Assembly: GCF_027596085.1 (NCBI RefSeq)
Contig: NC_072464.1
Span: forward strand, 14,893,624 to 14,957,623
Length of the DNA: 64,000 nucleotides
Direction of reading: 5' to 3'
Source of the DNA: Anoplopoma fimbria
Lineage: Eukaryota > Chordata > Actinopteri > Perciformes > Anoplopomatidae
A model generated the notes under the pieces. It did no database searches. It saw only the letters and a list, made by a program, of their open reading frames with translations, and was not told the origin of the DNA. Below, in pieces: positions 1 to 29,181 of the stretch. A program made the position numbers and the translations under genes. Within the stretch, counting starts at the first letter, position 1; every line of letters begins with the position of its first letter.

Positions 1-674
1 AATGTGTTACTTAATCTGAAGCTAAAGAGGCTTTCCAGTGTTTTTAATATGTAGTTTACTTTTTAAAAACGCTACCCAAGTGGTAGCTTTGAACAAATAT
101 TCATAATGATTACTTTAAACTCAGTATTGATTTGTGAGGACTTTCTACCCATCCATCCATCATATAATGAATAAACAGTGATAAGCCAACATAAAACATT
201 TCAGTATCACATCAAAAATCCCTGAAGTTACAGTGATCCCTGCCTGCCATTTAACTTTAATTAAAGTTTTAAATAACTTTTGATAGCCACAAGCAGGGCA
301 GCTCAAATCTGAGATTATACATTTTCCACTTTGATTACATGTTCCTCAGGGAAAAACTGCCTTTAGGTACAATATCTGTTGATAAATGATTAAAATCACA
401 AGAAAAAACAAACCTCTGCTGCGCCGACCATCTGCTGTCGTATTTACTTTTGCTGGATAACATGGACAAGCTGCCTGCCTGACTACTGAGGTGATGCTGT
501 GCTGTGTATGTCATCAAACTAAATGAAATTTCAAGCGTAATCGAGCGTATTAGTCACATAGGAAATAAGGGAAAGGTTAGTAAAGTAAATCAGACTCCAT
601 TCCAAGCAAAGTGAAGTTAATAACACGACATTCAAGGCTTTATACTCAACCTTTAAAAGGAAAGACAACATCTC

Positions 675-790
675 CAAACTTCTCGTATTGTCCGACAAAC
701 AATACAAAAATATTAAATCTACAATAACAAAATACAGATAAAAGCAACAAATCTTCTGTCTTTTGCTTGAAAAATGAATGAAAATATGTA
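675..790 (+). repeat. Fragment of a dispersed teleost TIR element
   Basis: The segment contains 'ttgtccgacaaacaatac', then 'aaagcaacaaatcttc' and 'ttgcttgaaaaatgaatg'. This order of motifs is familiar from the interior of an abundant non-autonomous DNA transposon of percomorph genomes. The ends are lost. A second fragment of the same type lies at about 23868-24000 and a more complete copy at 3732-4103. Family assignment is by recognition only. Confidence 0.45.
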
Positions 791-2557
791 TTGGAGGGTT
801 TAAGATGTCTTACGTTGTGATATGAGACTAGATATAGTCTATGATTATGTATATCCCAATACAGCACATGTTGTCTATTTCTGGTTTTTAAGGCTGCATT
901 ACAGTATAATTATGTATTTTTCTGGACTTACCAGACCTTCTGATATTTGCCGTTACCCATTTAGTCATTAAATCAAAAATCTCAATGAGATCTTATTTTG
1001 TAAAAAGCACCAATTGTCAACCCTACAATATCGTCCCAATATCAATATTGAGATATTTGGTCTAGAATATTGTGATATTTTATTTTCTCCATAATACGAT
1101 TAGCTTTCCTACAGCGGTGGCCAAAGCCTCCTGTTCTGCCTTGTATCAGCGGTACACATACATGATGTAAAGCCAGTCAGTGCTCCATGTGCCCTGGCTC
1201 TCCTCCAAGTCCAACAGGGCTGTAAAGCACACTGGCTGAGCTCCGTTATACACACTCATTACTATTTCACCAGCAGCGGAACAACAGCACTGACAGCTCC
1301 TGTGTCCTCCGCATTAATAAGAGAAACAGCACCATCGCAGCTTACAGTGGTTTACCTTTACAATCTGCCATCGCATGCAGCGGCCAGGTATAGACACTCT
1401 GGCCCACACACACACACACACAAATACCAACACACACACACACAACTATGATTACAAAAACATAAATAAGACTTTCATGGAGGTTTGGTCAGTCTTACAG
1501 TAACGTTGACATGTTCAGGTATGTGGCTATCACACTGCCTGCCATGAAAATGTTATAAAAGCATAATAAAAGTGGAATGATTTGCAAATTCTTTGAAAAA
1601 AGTATAGGTCACTTTCACTGTCAGATTAAATCCTTGTCCAGATGAAGGACTATGGCTCCTCTTTTTTTGAAACATGCTAGGTTTTTTTAAAACGACCACT
1701 TTAAAAAATTAAATAAAATCAGATTAGTTCATTTTAAAAAAAGCGTTTTTAAGAGTGAATAGAAGCGAAGACCATTTTCTTGAACTCGTATGCTTGTTTG
1801 ATCAGAAAACTTCTGATTTGAATCTAAAATGATTTAATGTAGGCAGAGCCCTAGTACAACTGCTTGTGCTTCGGAAACATTTTACATTTAATTTTGTCGA
1901 TAACGTCCAAAAAATTACTATACTGCCTTATCATACAATATTATAATATAATTGTTGCTGATCTCGGTATTGCCTGTGTTTACATTCATGTTTGTTTACA
2001 TTAAGAATGTCACCACAAACATTTCAGTCAACATAATGCCAGAATAAACCATTTGGTTGTGTGGTTTTATTTTATATATATTTTATTCATTTAGGATATT
2101 TTATTTCACATTCCACTCAAATGTCTGAATGTCTTTATGAATTAAAAGTTCTTAAAGTTCTCCTTTAAAGGGTATACTTGCATTATCATTATACTATTGT
2201 ATAATCATTGTATCAGTGCCATAAATTGGTCTCGCAATGACATTATCTTTTATTGAGATCATTTATTGTACAACACATTGTGAAACAGGCCTATGTTAAG
2301 TTACTGAAAAAGTACTGAAGCAGCAATCTCTAAAACAATCAATGTGTTAAACTTGGAAATAGGTTTTGCAATTAAACTGTCAATAAAAGCCTCTCTGAGC
2401 CACGATGATGGCCTCAAGGTCTATCGTCGGCACGGCAACAGTCTGTTTGCACAGAGACAGAGCAGACATTCAAGAGAGTTCACTTTGTTAGAAAACTGAA
2501 GCAAACTGAGCTCCATTTCTCAATCTATGTTATATGACAATCACACTTTTGACCATT

Positions 2558-2560
<3 letters not shown>

Positions 2561-2642
<82 letters not shown>
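2561..2642. repeat. Compound (AT)n-(AC)n microsatellite
   Basis: About 27 AT units run directly into about 14 AC units. It lies in non-genic sequence and no function is inferred. Confidence 0.95.
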
Positions 2643-2648
<6 letters not shown>

Positions 2649-3731
2649 TAGGTCAAAGCTAATTTTACTAACCTTTTCTGCCATTTCCTGTAGTTAAGAA
2701 ATTAAATCAAGGTGCACTCTTACCGAATGCTTATTTGGTACAAACTGTGAATATATATCAGGCATCCCAGAGCCGGCTTGTCAGCCGTTGGATAAAACGG
2801 GGTAATTGGAGAGAGGAAAGTGAGATGAGACAGGGAAAAGCCTTAACTAATGAGTATAGATTGGTCCTGAGAATGTTGACTTCATGCAGAAGGATAAACC
2901 TGTTTGGCTAAGATGGATGATAGAAACAGCCCGGCCTGGCTCATTGGTCGCTCTACAAAAGCAGCCATGGATGAGTGAGTCTTCCTCCCACAACAACCGC
3001 TGATGCTGAGAGACAGATAATGCTAGTGAGATTATCGTGCTGAGCCCACCAACAACCCCACAGCCCGACCAATCCACGCCGAGAGGAAATTACATAACAA
3101 TGACTGTTCATCACTCCCGAAGGCTTCTGCCCGCACCACAACTATCCATCCATCCCGGTTGCCTCTTCATAACGAGTTCAGAGCGGACTGCAGGAGTGAA
3201 CAGATGAGGACGGCAGACAGAAAAGCCTGCTGTGCTATCCTCCCCTCCAAACTGAATGCACCTGCTAATCCCGAGTGTGATTTATGGGATTGCGTGCAGA
3301 GCTATAATGCAGAACAAGGCAGCCAGTCTTAGATAACACAAAGTTTTATGACATCTCTCCAACCTTCCTGCTGCTAATTATTTCACTGAAGAGAATTACA
3401 GTGGAAGGCGATGAACACACTCTGGGATGTCATGTTCACAAACACGTCACCTCTTTCTTCCACATCCCTGGATGGAGGACGGGAGAAGGAGTGTGTGGCT
3501 GCAGCGGTGGTCTGTCTGAGATTACAAATGTGTAGCTGGAGGTGTACGGTGGTGCTGGAGTGAGAGGTTAGACGAATAAGTGAGGTTACATGTGCCTAGA
3601 GGGGAGGAGGCTACAATGCAGAGTATACACCGGAGATAAAGTATTTGCACTGTAAACAGCTGCATGATTATCTGAAAAAAAGTGGCGTAGTAATGAGTTT
3701 GATAAATGTATCCTTGTCAAAAATGTTTGTT

Positions 3732-4103
3732 TAGCTACAACTAACCTTTATTAATAATCGTATCAACCAAGCAAATTTTTTCTATTAATTGATCAATCGT
3801 TTAGTATGAGATCAAGTAAAAAAAACTGTGGAAAAATACCCATCTTAAGTTCCCAAAGCCCATCTTGAAATTTACTTAAAAAAATAATATATATAGATAT
3901 ATCTATATCTAGATATATATATATATCTATATCTATATATATTCCATTTTATGGTGTTTAAAACAGAGTAAATCAGATTTGAGAAGACGGAATTTGAAGA
4001 ATGTTTACAAATTTGCTTGATAAATGACTTAATAATTAACTAATTATCATAAATGTTGCCAATATTTTTTCTGATAGACAATCAACTGTTTGAAACAGCT
4101 CTA
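3732..4103 (+). mobile_element. Non-autonomous TIR DNA transposon (MITE), diverged
   Basis: The left end reads 'tagctacaactaacc' and the right end, read on the other strand, 'tagagctgtttcaaac'. Interior motifs such as 'attgatcaatcgtttag' and 'gcttgataaatgactta' fit the abundant fish element with 'gctgcaactaacgatta' termini. A palindromic AT/ATCTAT tract at about 3888-3942 has expanded inside it. The flanking 8-mers are similar but not convincing as target-site duplications. No transposase is encoded, so it would have depended on an enzyme supplied in trans. Confidence 0.55.
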
Positions 4104-4396
4104 GTTGTGTTAAAAAAAAATTATGAAAGTTACAAAAGAATCGCATATCGGTCGGGTACATACACATAGTGTGCCTCTTATTTAAGCCTGTTGTTGCTCC
4201 AGTTTAATATTTGTTTTTGTCATGTGGTGCATGCTGCACACTAACACCTTGTGATTGACTTAGGGAAATTATCCTTTAAAAATGAGACAAGCATAACACA
4301 TGGACAAATAAGAAGGCACTGTGATCTACGATTAACAGTGCATCCCTTTTATTCACATACTACTCTACAGATGCACACATGGACATAGTGCTCACA

Positions 4397-4518
<122 letters not shown>

Positions 4519-6161
4519 CCTGTATGACTTGTGCATGTGCTCTGGTTCTTGCTCCTCCACTCGTGTGTGTTAATATGCTCCCCATGAGGTGCTGCAGGCT
4601 GTGGTAATTATAGAAGCTCGGCTAGCAGACGCATCACAAGAGAGAAGTACATTTAAAGCCATGTGCAGTTGCGTGAATAAAGTGGATGCACACAAACCAA
4701 AGCAAGCACTCACACTACCAAAAAATGGTTCAATGTTTGTATAGAAATTAAACATTGAAGTTAACTGCATTTTAAGCAAACTTTCGCACATACAATTGCT
4801 CTCTTGTGAGGGGTTTTCATGGTTTTTGGCCACATTTAATATAAATAATGTATAATATTTCACTCATAACTCACCCATAGCCAGCAGAAACCGACCAATC
4901 TCAAAAATCATCCACTCCAGGAAGTAAAACCTACATAATATCAGCAGCAAAGCCCAGGCACACTTAGGGTTCAACAATGCTAAGTCAATCTTATAGTCAA
5001 AATAATGGAATACCCCAGCCCATATATGAAGACATGTTGGACCAAACCCACTTCTCAATAGAATCCCAATCCTCAAACAAGCCACTCCAGCACAGCGTCT
5101 GCGAGACTGTTTGTTAAACCCCTTTTGGCAAACGACAACTCTATCTCCAAGAGAGCCAACAAAACTGTCGGTGCCTGCATGACGGAGGATTCTTACTTTC
5201 CTAATCAAGCTGAGTTGCCATTATTGTTATTATGTGGTCTGATATAGATGTGAGGCGTCCCAGGCGGGCTCTCGGTGGGACAACGCTGGCCCTGCGTGTG
5301 GTGCTCAGATAGCTGAGGAAGGGATGGAGGCAGGAGCTCCGACGGTGTCATTACAGAAATGTCATTCAGAAGGAGGGAAGGGAGGAGAGGGCCTGAGGCA
5401 GGGGAGGAAGAGAGAGAGGGGGAGGGAGTATGATGATACAGAGAGAAAAAAGGGACAGAAAGGAAAAGGGGGTTACACATTCATGTTCACTTCCTTTGGC
5501 CCAACATTTGTTGTTTGGCTTTTTCCACTCAACTGCCCCTCAATGGCTGTGATAGATGGCATGTGACCATTCAGCCTCAGCACATAAACCAATGTCATGT
5601 CTATTTTTAACAAGAATCATTGTGAACCGCACAATAAACCTGAGAGAGATTATGAATGATGCACCTTTTAACTTTGACGCAAACTATAGAAAATCACCAA
5701 TTTATGAAAGATTCCCATTACAGTCTTCCGAAACCCATATGAGAATGTTCAGGATTTCTGATTGATAATTGACAAATTGTTGACGATTAGTCGCTTGTTG
5801 GGTGTCCAACATATCATAGTGAATAAAAGTGCATATTTAGACAGAGTATCTCTGTGTGGACCTCTTTGTCTCACAGCATCTAGTGATTTCTTGAAAATTG
5901 CATTTGATGGACAACATTGAGCAACACTGAGCCCAAATGTAGCCCTCAATCAACATGATGGGTAATGTCAATGTCAATTTTCTAAAAACAAATAAAAAGA
6001 GAAAACAGATATTGCATTTTGTTTTACCGTCCAAATGCATAACACAACTAAAGAAAACAAACTGCAGACCCACATAGGTGTTCTCAGTTATTCTGCTCTG
6101 CTTTGTCCTGCTGTCATGATGGCATCAAAGCTGACGGCAGAGTGATGGAGATGTCAATCAA

Positions 6162-6198
6162 TCACTTTGGGTTGATAAGACTAATCAACCCAAAGTGA
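6162..6198. repeat. Perfect 15-bp inverted repeat with 7-nt loop
   Basis: The arms 6162-6176 and 6184-6198 are exact reverse complements around the loop 'aagacta'. The structure sits in non-genic DNA next to a region with transposon-like motifs, so it may be the tip of a foldback element. Confidence 0.8.
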
Positions 6199-9100
6199 AA
6201 ACACCTGTGGAGGTGAACCACGGGTGTAGGGGAGTAACTACGGCTGTCACAATCATTCATGTCGGTTGACGATTAAATGGCAAACAAAAAAATATGTTAT
6301 TAAAGATATAATTGTATATTTCTGGACCATGTGTTGTCCATGGTCATTTCAATGATTGCTCATCGAAATGATGCGGTAATTGGCAAAGGAGTGTCTTCAA
6401 ATAATAATAATGTTTTTAATAAAATAGTTTTTTCTAAATCTTTTATATTGGCCTACCTTGGCAGTTTAAACTGCTAATGTTTTAGCAGCACTTTGACCCA
6501 AACTATGCTCCGATCCCAACTAACGTCACTTGCTATGCTCACACTGCACACTGAGCTTTCCATCCAAACATTTGTATGTGAATCTACTAGATTTAGAAAA
6601 GCTGGGTGGATGCTACCACGTAGTGAAAACTGCCCTCAGAGAGGCCCAGCTGAAAAGCACCTCATTTAATTTCTATTTGCTGCCAAATGTGTAACACTGG
6701 CTTTAAATTCCATTGATTGTGGAATCCAATGATTATGCAAAATGGTCCAATAATTGCAATCAGGCGATTATGTAATAATTTTCCGACGGACCGAGGATTA
6801 CCAAATATAGACAAGAGAAAATCACTCAATCAAACAAACATTTCAAATCAGCGAAGACTACTTTTTTAATACAATAATTGATCGTCATCAGGCGCAGCAC
6901 ACCACTGATGACACATAAGAACCTTACATGTTAATTGTTGTTTCATCTTATGAAACACAGCAATGAGCTTATTCATTAAGCCTGATGGGACTTGACACCG
7001 ACTGGAGTCACCGCTGTGTGAACGCAACCCAAAACAAACAAGCTGAGTCTCCGGGGCTGCGATTACAGAAATCAGACCAGCTGCAGGGCTTCACTGCTGT
7101 CGCTACGCATGTCAATTACATAAAATACAGCTTCCTGTCTCTACGCCTGCAATCAGGACCGCCCCTTCCTACGCCTTGGATGCTCCACTCCAGCCCATTC
7201 ACTTCTACTGAGTATTTGGGTCAAAAATGTATTCATATTATAAGCCAACATGGACAGGAAGTCAACAGAAACATAGTTTTGTTTTTTTTCAAATTCATTT
7301 TTTCAAAACGTCACTCTAGATTTTTTTTATGAAAGGGCGGTCAAAGTGCATTTGCTGGGGACTACTTTCAGTCACGGATTAATACACATTTGGTATGCTA
7401 GTGAGTATTTTTGGCAGTAGGATGGTGTTGGCTGAGCAAAAATAAACTACAATGTCCATATTTATGGTAATAAAGGAACCCAATTTAACAATGTGAAATT
7501 GCATTCCTTTGTTGGTAAATGTCAATGTTCTCCCTGTATAATAAAGTTCTTCCTACATAATAAAAAAGAATAAAAAGAGCTTCAAAAGGCTCAGCTGGGC
7601 CTCACTTTCAGTTGCTCATGTTTGCCGTAAAGCTGCTGTCTCTGTGCCGTAGTTAAGAAACACCTGAGCGGTGTAGCTTTCAACACGCCGTTGGTGGGGG
7701 ACCACATTTGGCTGATTGGGGCCGAGCGTGTGAACTGTAACTGCACCTCAGACGGGCAGCACATCACAAAAGAGGCAAAGCCGTCAGTGACACACATGAA
7801 CACATGCTGGAAATGTCGCACTCAGCACAATGAGGCCCGAACACAATGCTGCTGCTGCCGCGACAAGTACACAACATCCAGCACTCAGTCATGTAACGCC
7901 TTCAAACCGCTGAGTGACTGTCAAGAGTGTGGGACAGAAATGAACTGTTGTGACATGAAAGTCTCCATGAAAGACTGATTGAATGATCGTCTGTGATTTG
8001 TTTCAGATGTCTGTTGAGAGCTGCTCACAGAGAGCCTGCAGGGTGAGATGTTATCAGTCTCATATCTGAGGCGTCACCAGTTTATTAGGTACGCCTCGCT
8101 AAAAGTAACGCAGTGTATGCAGGATTTAATATTCTGTTTTTGTTGAAACTGTTTTGTGTTGGTGTCGATTTAACTCTCTGGTCTGCAGGTTCTGACAGCA
8201 GTGTAGACTCATGACACAGAGAATTTAGAATCATTTTGACAAAATCCCCAAACTGACATTGAATATCACACCACTGACTTCCACAAAGGTTTGAACTTTC
8301 TTTTTTTTTTAAATGGCTTGATGTCCTCCCTAAGCCGAACTATTGAATTTATATTATTAAAAAAAAGGTGTGCAGTCAATCAACTCCTTACAAACACATT
8401 GTATGAGTTGGAGGGGAAGGCAACATGCACAACATGTGGCTCAGAAATGTTGTCACAGGAATAACAAGACAAACCTGATCATTTTGCTTTTAAACATTAT
8501 TAAGTGTATATAAAGTCATAGCTACGACTTTTAAAAGGGCAATTGTTCTGTTATAATACAATTACTATTTGTGTAATAGCATTAAATTTGTTGAAGGGTG
8601 CATAATTACCTGTTTATGACTTAGATTAGTCTCAGGACTTCATAAAGCAAGACTTGAGACATATTTATGGTTTGAAATGCAGTTTAAATGTATTTGCATT
8701 ATACTGAGAAGTGTGTATAATATTCAGTCTCCCCTATAAGATATAAATGGGGTGGACAAATTATAAGAAACACATCTTATTGTGATGCAAATCTATCCAA
8801 ACTACAAGTTTCATATAAAACAGATTAAACAATTGAACATAAAAACCTTTAATGGAGGCAGGATTTACTGGCAGGAAATAGTGCACAGAATGGAAAGACA
8901 GGATAATAACTCAGAGCCAAACTGTACCCTGAAGGATCTTCTTTTTTTTTTTTAGCCACGTAGTCACAAAATACTAAACAAAAGTACATTCTGAGAAACA
9001 CCACCTTAGTGAAAAACAAACACTTCACCACCCACTATAATTTAGCCTCCTCTCCTGCAGCAGCAGCCTATAATTTCCTGCTTCTCCTGCTTAAAACTCT

Positions 9101-9459
9101 GAAGGAAAGAGTGGTTTTTCTAGTTTATATCCACTTTATTTGCATAATAAAGCGAAAAATAACTCTAACCTTTTAATACTTACATGCTCAATACTTTATA
9201 TATGCCGTTTGACTCCTAGTGATTCAAACTAGTGGTACTGTCTTATTATATGTGCTATTTTTTTTTTAATGAAAATACCTCATAAACTGTATAAACATTC
9301 GCTTTAACGAGCCATCGTCGTCGTGTTCCTGCATGATGTTGTACACTGATCTCCACTGCTGCACACTGTAACCTCAGCTTCATCAAAACTAATCATTTCT
9401 AGACAAACTAGACAAACACGTGAAGGCTTTTTAATGTCACATGAAATAAAGAATATTAC

Positions 9460-9498
9460 CTTTAAGCTCCGCTGAGTCTCTCTTGCTGCTCTCTCTCC

Positions 9499-9538
<40 letters not shown>

Positions 9539-9605
9539 TATTTATCGTCCGATCCAATAGCATGCTTTTGTGAGCGTGCTACGTCACTTCCGGGACCTCT
9601 CCGGT
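9460..9605 (-). promoter_or_regulatory. Candidate promoter and first non-coding exon (orphan)
   Basis: At about 9580-9598 a 'tacgtca' CRE-like site is directly followed by 'cttccgg', an ETS core, in a locally CpG-rich stretch. This composite is common in housekeeping promoters. Just downstream on the minus strand, sequence ending at about 9461 meets the strong donor-like string 'aaag|gtaatatt', as expected of a short first exon. A (CT)17 tract at 9502-9535 lies between the two. I found no continuation exon to the left, so a gene here is unproven. The start could equally be a solo promoter or a retained CpG patch. Confidence 0.3.
9502..9535. repeat. (CT)17 microsatellite
   Basis: A pure CT run on the plus strand. 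It lies inside the candidate promoter segment and would be a GA-rich tract on the minus strand. Confidence 0.95.
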
Positions 9606-10059
9606 CCGTGCACCTGTGAACCCCTCACGTAATCAAAGATCGTGTGTTAGAGAAAGAGATGAGTCATTCTTTTGAAATGTTATTTTATATATTATTGAAG
9701 TTTTCCCATGCACTGTTCGATTTCATTTTATTTGTAATACTCGTTCTTTATAATGTGACATATTTTGTTCTTTCTTTTCTTTCCTTTTCTAGGGACAGAC
9801 TGTAGAAGAAAACCTTTGCAAACTCCTAAAAATCCTGTCCTATAAAAGAAAAATATTGATCTTGGCATTACAGCCTTCCTATAATTTCTATAATTATCTT
9901 CTTTATGTGTTTTTTGATTGAAGACATTCCTCCTATATGATATTATGTATTATGTGTATGTTTTCATGTTGTTTGTAGGCTTTTAGTGCCATTGTATAAT
10001 GTGAATGTAAATTATTGTATTCGTATTAGTTTGTTTCTGCACTGTACTTTTGCTCTGGT

Positions 10060-10236
10060 TTATGCTTTTAGATGCTTGTTTAAGAAAGGAGATGCACTTA
10101 TGACTTCTGGTGACTAGTAGTTCTCTTGAATACCTATGTTGAATACACTTCCTGTAAGTCGCTTTGGATAAAAGCGTCTGCTAAATGACTGTAATGTAAT
10201 GTAATGTAATGTAATGTAATGTAATGTAATGTAAAT
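10060..10236 (+). mobile_element. 3' end of a teleost retroelement with (TAATG)n tail
   Basis: The sequence 'cgctttggataaaagcg' followed by 'tctgctaaatgactg' and then about eight copies of a 'gtaat' pentamer is a very common element terminus in fish genomes. The preceding stretch, including 'ctggtgactagtagttctc', belongs to the same terminus. Only the 3' part is recognisable, as expected of 5'-truncated retrotransposition. The parent LINE or SINE clade cannot be named with confidence. Confidence 0.7.
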
Positions 10237-10564
10237 TGATTCTTTATTTGTTGATGGTTCCGATTCGTGGATGACTGATTGATGTCATGTGATTGGGGCA
10301 ATCTGATTGGTCTACCAAACTATTTACGAACCCCAAGTTCTATTTAATGAATGCATCCTCATGTCCATGTAAAATAACCTGATGAAGGTCTACGTACCGA
10401 AACGTTGTTACTAAAATATATTTATACGCAAGTGAAGAAGACAGTGTGCGGGGTTTTTTGTTCTATATTGTCTACATAAGGTATTCTTCTACGCACCTGT
10501 CGTCCTACTGGAGTGCAAAAGTTTTGCTCTTTTTATATATTATTGAAGTAAAAACTATATAACG

Positions 10565-10990
10565 TATGCAAGTAATATCATCATCAGTTATTGGCTCTTT
10601 GAGTCAAGACAAAGTACTGTACTAAAGTACGATTTAAAGGTACTTGTACTTTACTTGTATTTTCTGCTACTTCATACTTCTACTCCACTACATTTCGATT
10701 ATATATTATATATTACTTTTCGAAATATTGTACTTTTTACTTCGAACAGAATATTAAGTAACTAGTTCAAATTATTACATAAAGGCATAGATATTATTCC
10801 AATAATAGGCCTTATATATAGAATATATTATATATATATATAAAAACTAAATTAGTTTTTACTTTTGACACTTTGATTCAATTTGAAACTTATACATCAT
10901 ACATACATTTTGAATTCAGGGCTTTTACTTGTAATGGAGTATTTCAATACTGGGGTAATAGGCCTACCACCTTTATTTGAGTAAAATACC
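10565..10990 (+). repeat. Dispersed teleost repeat, 'acttttactt' type
   Basis: Motifs such as 'tacttctactccactacattt', 'attgtactttttactt' and 'gggcttttacttgtaatgg' occur in the usual order of a repeat very frequent in percomorph genomes. A second, more diverged copy lies at about 28780-29030 upstream of trpm2. Just to the left, at 10378-10412, lies 'ctgatgaaggtctac' followed by 'gaaacgttg', the signature of another widespread repeat. Confidence 0.5.
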
Positions 10991-11098
10991 TTGATGCTCC
11001 CATTAGATGCATGTACTTGCTGATAAAATTGTAGTATCTCAGCATATAAAAAAAAGAACCAGAATTATTACTTGGTTGGTATTTCACTACACCTCATG

Positions 11099-11130
11099 GG
11101 TGCACTTTGTCCCATGAGACAAAGTGCACC
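11099..11130. repeat. Perfect 13-bp hairpin
   Basis: The arms 11099-11111 and 11118-11130 are exact complements around the 6-nt loop 'ccatga'. No gene or terminator role is apparent. It lies about 0.8 kb beyond the likely trpm2 poly(A) site. Confidence 0.8.
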
Positions 11131-11934
11131 TTTGTCTAAGACTAAAGGGAGTTGTAGTTTCTTAACTTTCTGGCCTGTGCAGCAGTTTGAACTGACACCT
11201 TGTCATTGGCTAACTAATGACATGCTTTTCCTAATGCAAATGAAGGATAATTAGAATAATATAATATAATATAAAGGTTGTTGTATGCCATAAAGGTTAC
11301 ACCAGACAATAATTAAATCAACACTAACTGCTATTTGACAGTTTTCAGAATTAAAATTGGTTTTCTCATTCAAACTTCTCTTTCAAATAAAATGATACAC
11401 CTTAATTTCTTCATTATTAACTAAATAATACAGTAGACCTATATATTTGCATAAGTCGTGCACCGTGTATACTTTCAATACGTAGTATTAGTATAAATTA
11501 AAGAATGTATTGTATTCCTCGAGCATTATCAAATAGATTCTCTGATAATTTAGTTAAATCTTTGCTTTCCGTAGACATATAGAATGAATAAATACATTGT
11601 TGTATTTCTGGTATCGTGAAATACGAACAGAGTGGGAGCTCTTTGTTTTTCTCCTCTTTGACGCTGTGGTTAAAAATAGCACCGGTATGTTTTCAATGGT
11701 GCCGGGACAAATCATAATAAAGGCATGATTTTGGTAGAACAGATAAAACTTGTTAATATTAATTTCTAGCAAGACTGCTTTACAGGAAAACGTCTTTATT
11801 CAGGTGCAGTCAGTTCACAAGGCCGCTCTGTAGAATTAAGAATAAAGAGCATGCTCCCAAAGTGTTCAGCTTTAGTTTAATATCTCTGCAGAACAATTTG
11901 GGACAACACATGCTTTTCTAATAAACACCAGAAG

Positions 11935-12508
11935 AAAGCAAGACAATTCAATTTATTTATTTATTTACTTAAATAAAAGCAACAGAAAAGGACCACAAAG
12001 GAAAAGTACTGTGTGAAACTCCTGTTTCATTCCTCATTATGCAGTATGGTCCCTTTTAGAGGTCTATATTGTTATAACGTTATACTCTAAATGTTGTATT
12101 TGCATTATTATTATGATGGATTTATACACAGTAAGATGATGATTTGCATTTGTATGTTTTGTATAGAAAAGTAACAACTAACTGTATTGTCATAAACATG
12201 TAGGGAAGGAAAAAGGACCATATTTGCCTCTTAAATGTAGTACTGTTTGGTAGTTATTCATAGTGTATATGACCCCTGCTCACACATGCATGAAGTGTAA
12301 AAGACAGTGTGTTGTCTTAATATTTAGTTTGGTGTCCAATAACATTTGCGCAAAAATAAATAACCTATCACAGCAGCATACATTATGGCTTTAAAGTGTT
12401 TTGTTTCAAGTGATTTCAGTGCAACTGAATTATTTCAAAGGCCACATGAACCGGCAGAAGAAACCCTGCCGATGGAGAGGCACATTTAAAGCTGTACATT
12501 GTTGAAGA
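11935..12508 (-). other. Probable trpm2 3' untranslated region
   Basis: The trpm2 stop codon is at 12509-12511. Going downstream on the minus strand, the first canonical AATAAA is at 11952-11957 within a 'ttta' repeat. It is followed by a U/GU-rich stretch at about 11910-11940, the usual layout of a cleavage site. A second AATAAA at 11795-11800 could give a longer end. No coding content is seen in this interval. Confidence 0.5.
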
Positions 12509-29179
<16,671 letters not shown>

Positions 29180-29181
29180 TT

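Noticed and set aside
4864..5208. 114-codon minus-strand open frame starting 'MIRKVRILRH'
   Set aside because: No domain recognised, no partner exons, and composition compatible with chance or old repeat sequence.
7691..7978. Cysteine-rich 95-codon plus-strand open frame
   Set aside because: Cysteines are not in a recognisable spacing, there is no signal peptide, no promoter or splice context, and an overlapping frame exists on the other strand.
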